Source: Cinnamomum chago (taxonomy: Eukaryota; Streptophyta; Magnoliopsida; Laurales; Lauraceae). From it: a DNA stretch of 64,000 nt. Under the pieces are notes generated by a model, which saw only the letters and a program-made list of their open reading frames with translations, had not been told where the DNA came from and searched no databases. Shown here one piece after another: positions 62,331 through 64,000 of this stretch (positions within the stretch are counted from its first letter, which is position 1; the number at the start of each line of letters is the position of its first letter). The translations under genes were made by a program, and so were the position numbers. The DNA is taken from assembly GCA_038049695.1 (NCBI GenBank), contig CP142457.1, positions 21,962,501 through 22,026,500 on the forward strand. The letters run 5' to 3'.

Positions 62331-62978
62331 AAAACGCAATCCCGGATTTTTCCAAAGGGAGTCTTTGGACCAAGAGTCGCATGAAACACAGTGTTGACTC
62401 AACGACTTTCTAGAGTCGCACAGATTATATTTTCGTTCAAAAGTACCGTACGACCCTCGCATGAAGTTCTGGTTTTCGACCTAGCAAACACTGAACTCCC
62501 CGAAAGTGATTTCCACACTCAAGATTCACCCGAAACCCGTAGTAAACCGAAGAGTAGCTCGGAATATTCTAAAAATCGCATCTCATCCCAAAATCCCTTA
62601 ATATGAATTTAGAGGCGTACGATAAGACAAGGACACCCGAAACCCTTTTTATTTTAAAACTTGATCCCGGATATTTCTAGATGTTGCCTTTTTACAAAGA
62701 GTCGCAAGAAACACAGTGTGGAGTCAACAATTTCCTAGAGCCGAAAAGATTATGCTTTAGTACAAAAGTATCGTACGTCCCGCGCGAAGTTCGGGTTTTC
62801 TCCTTTACGACCAGAGAACTCCCCGAAATTGTTTACCATACCCAACGTTCGCCCGAAACCCGTTTTAAACCGAAAAGTAGCTCGAAATATCTTAAAGAGC
62901 TCATCTCAACCCAGAATCCCTTCAAATGGATTTGGAGCCGTAAGGAAAGACAAAGACACCTGAAACCCCATTTAGAGT
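62331..62978 (+). repeat. 648-bp dimer HOR with B/C fusion, right flank
   Basis: A at 62331 (TTAATATGAATT variant; private ATTATATTTTCG, GTTCTGGTTTTCGACC) is followed by the fusion monomer 62656-62978. Together with the previous trimer this is among the most diverged sequence in the window. Confidence 0.88.
62656..62978 (+). repeat. B/C fusion monomer
   Basis: B head (GCCTTTTTACAAAGAG, CCATACCCAACG), then C tail from CTTAAAGAGCTCATC. The switch again falls near the shared CCCGTTTTAAACCGAAAAGT block. Its many private changes make it older than, or independent of, the fusions at 15687 and 17307. Confidence 0.88.
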
Positions 62979-63949
62979 AAAACGCAATCCCGGAGTTTTC
63001 CAAAGGGAGTCTTTGGATTAAGAGTCGCATGAAACACAGTGTTGAGTAAACAACTTTCTAGAGCCGCACAGATTATGTTTTCGTTCAAAAGTACCGTAAT
63101 ACCCTCGCACGAAGTTCCGGTTTTCGCCCTAGCAAACACAGAACTCCCCGAAAGTGATTTCCACACTCAAGATTCACCCGAAACCCGTAGTAAACCGAAG
63201 AGTAGCTCGGAATATCCTAAAAATCGCATCTCATCCCAAAATCCCTTAGTATGGATTTAGAGGCATACGATAAGCAAGGACAACCGAAACCCTTTTTATT
63301 TTAAAACTTGATCCCGGATATTTCTAGATGTTGCCTTTTTACACAGAGTCGCAAGAAACACAGTGTGGAGTCAACAATTTCCTAGAGCCGCAAAGATTCT
63401 GCTTTAGTACAAAAGTATCGTACGTCCCGCGCGAAGTTCGGGTTTTCTCCTTTACAACCAGAGAACTCCCCGAAAGTGTTTACCATACCCAAGGTTCGCC
63501 CGAAACCCGTTTTAAACCGAAAAGTTGCTCGAAATATCCTAAAAGGTGCATCTCAACCCAGAATACCTTCAAATTGATTTCGAGGCGTGAGACAAGAGAA
63601 GGACACCCGAAACCCCTTCTATAGTAAAACGTGATCCTGGAATTTTCTAGAGGGAGTCTTTGGACCAAGAGTCGCATTAAAACACAGTGTAGAGTCAACC
63701 ATATTCTCGAGCCGCATAGATTGTGTTTTCGTACTAAAGGACCGTACGACCCGCACGAAGTTCGGGTTTTCGCCTTTACAAACACTGAACTCCCCGAATG
63801 TGTTTTCCTTACCCAAGATTCGCCCGAAACCCGTTTTAAACCGAAAAGTAGCTCGAAATATCTTAAAGAGCGCATCTCAACCAAGAATCCCTTTAAATGG
63901 ATTTGGAGCCGTAAGGAAAGACAGAGACACCCGAAACCCAATTTAGAGT
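62979..63949 (+). repeat. Trimer HOR unit (971 bp), right flank
   Basis: The A has several private changes (GGAGTTTTCC, GGATTAAGAGTC, GTAATACCCTCGCACG, GGCATACGATAAGCAAGG) and one base lost in ATAAGACAAGG near 63274. B starts at 63303. B and C then return to near-consensus sequence, with C of alpha subtype. Confidence 0.88.
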
Positions 63950-64000
63950 AAAACGCAATCCCGGATTTTTCCAAAGGGAGTCTTTGGACCAAGAGTCGCA
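63950..64000 (+). repeat. Partial A monomer at window end
   Basis: This is the first 51 bases of an A monomer, cut by the window edge. The array therefore continues to the right. Confidence 0.92.

Larger units (their letters stand above)
1..64000 (+). repeat. Three-level higher-order satellite array filling the window
   Basis: The whole window is head-to-tail copies of a monomer of about 324 bp with no inversion and no insertion of other DNA. Three monomer types, A, B and C, repeat in order to give a 972-bp HOR. A-type starts, marked by AAAACGCAATCCCGG, fall at 134, 1106, 2078, 3050, 4022, 4994, 5642 and so on to 63950. Nearly every spacing is 972 or 971 bp. The exceptions are 648 bp (starts 4994, 15362, 16982, 62331) and 1296 bp (starts 17630, 23785, 27995, 37066, 41277, 45488, 49699, 53910, 58121). 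Hand-counted GC of one C monomer is 44%. Such architecture is known for centromeric and pericentromeric satellites of eukaryotes, but centromere function here is inference. No gene, RNA gene or regulatory site was found anywhere in the array. Confidence 0.97.

Noticed and set aside
1-64000. CRISPR array or bacterial tandem repeat.
   Set aside because: Units are 324 bp with no unique spacers and no adjacent cas or phage genes; the multi-level HOR structure is of eukaryotic satellite type.

Overview
All 64 kb of this window is one tandem satellite array. I found no gene, RNA gene, transposon, CRISPR array or unique sequence in it. The basic unit is a monomer of about 324 bp, always in the same orientation, roughly 197 copies. 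Monomers fall into three diverged types: A (325 bp), B (323 bp) and C (324 bp). They follow each other as A-B-C, giving a higher-order repeat (HOR) of 972 bp. I followed 65 successive A-monomer starts (the recurring AAAACGCAATCCCGG junction), from 134 to 63950, and every gap between them is explained.

Kind of organism: multi-level HOR satellites are typical of eukaryotic centromeric or pericentromeric heterochromatin, and nothing here looks prokaryotic. I do not recognise the family and cannot name a taxon. A hand count of one C monomer gives 44% GC and 19 CpGs in 324 bp, about 1.2 times expectation. The array is therefore not CpG-depleted, which argues against long-term methylation-driven decay.

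Layout. 1-15361: regular 972-bp trimers with one 648-bp dimer (4994-5641); positions 1-2935 recur at 10369-13303. 15362-18601: a 1620-bp pentamer in two tandem copies, each with a B/C fusion monomer. 17630-18925: the first 1296-bp tetramer, A-B-(C/B fusion)-C. 18926-23784: five trimers. 23785-62330: a third level of order, a 13-monomer super-HOR of 4211 bp, in eight units (S1-S8). Each is a 7-mer of 2267 bp (tetramer plus a trimer whose A has lost one base) followed by a 6-mer of 1944 bp (two diverged trimers, alpha and beta). In S2 the 6-mer part is amplified to three and a half copies. 62331-64000: a return to dimer and trimer structure, next to the copies richest in private mutations (about 61.36-63.30 kb).

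The parts read as a recombination record. B/C fusions (monomer lost) and C/B fusions (monomer gained) are the reciprocal products expected from out-of-register exchange. Their switch points cluster beside a 16-bp block conserved in A, B and C that resembles a CENP-B box with one extra spacer base. Older variants lie toward both ends and the most homogeneous copies lie in the interior, as expected for a layered, expanding centromere-like array.
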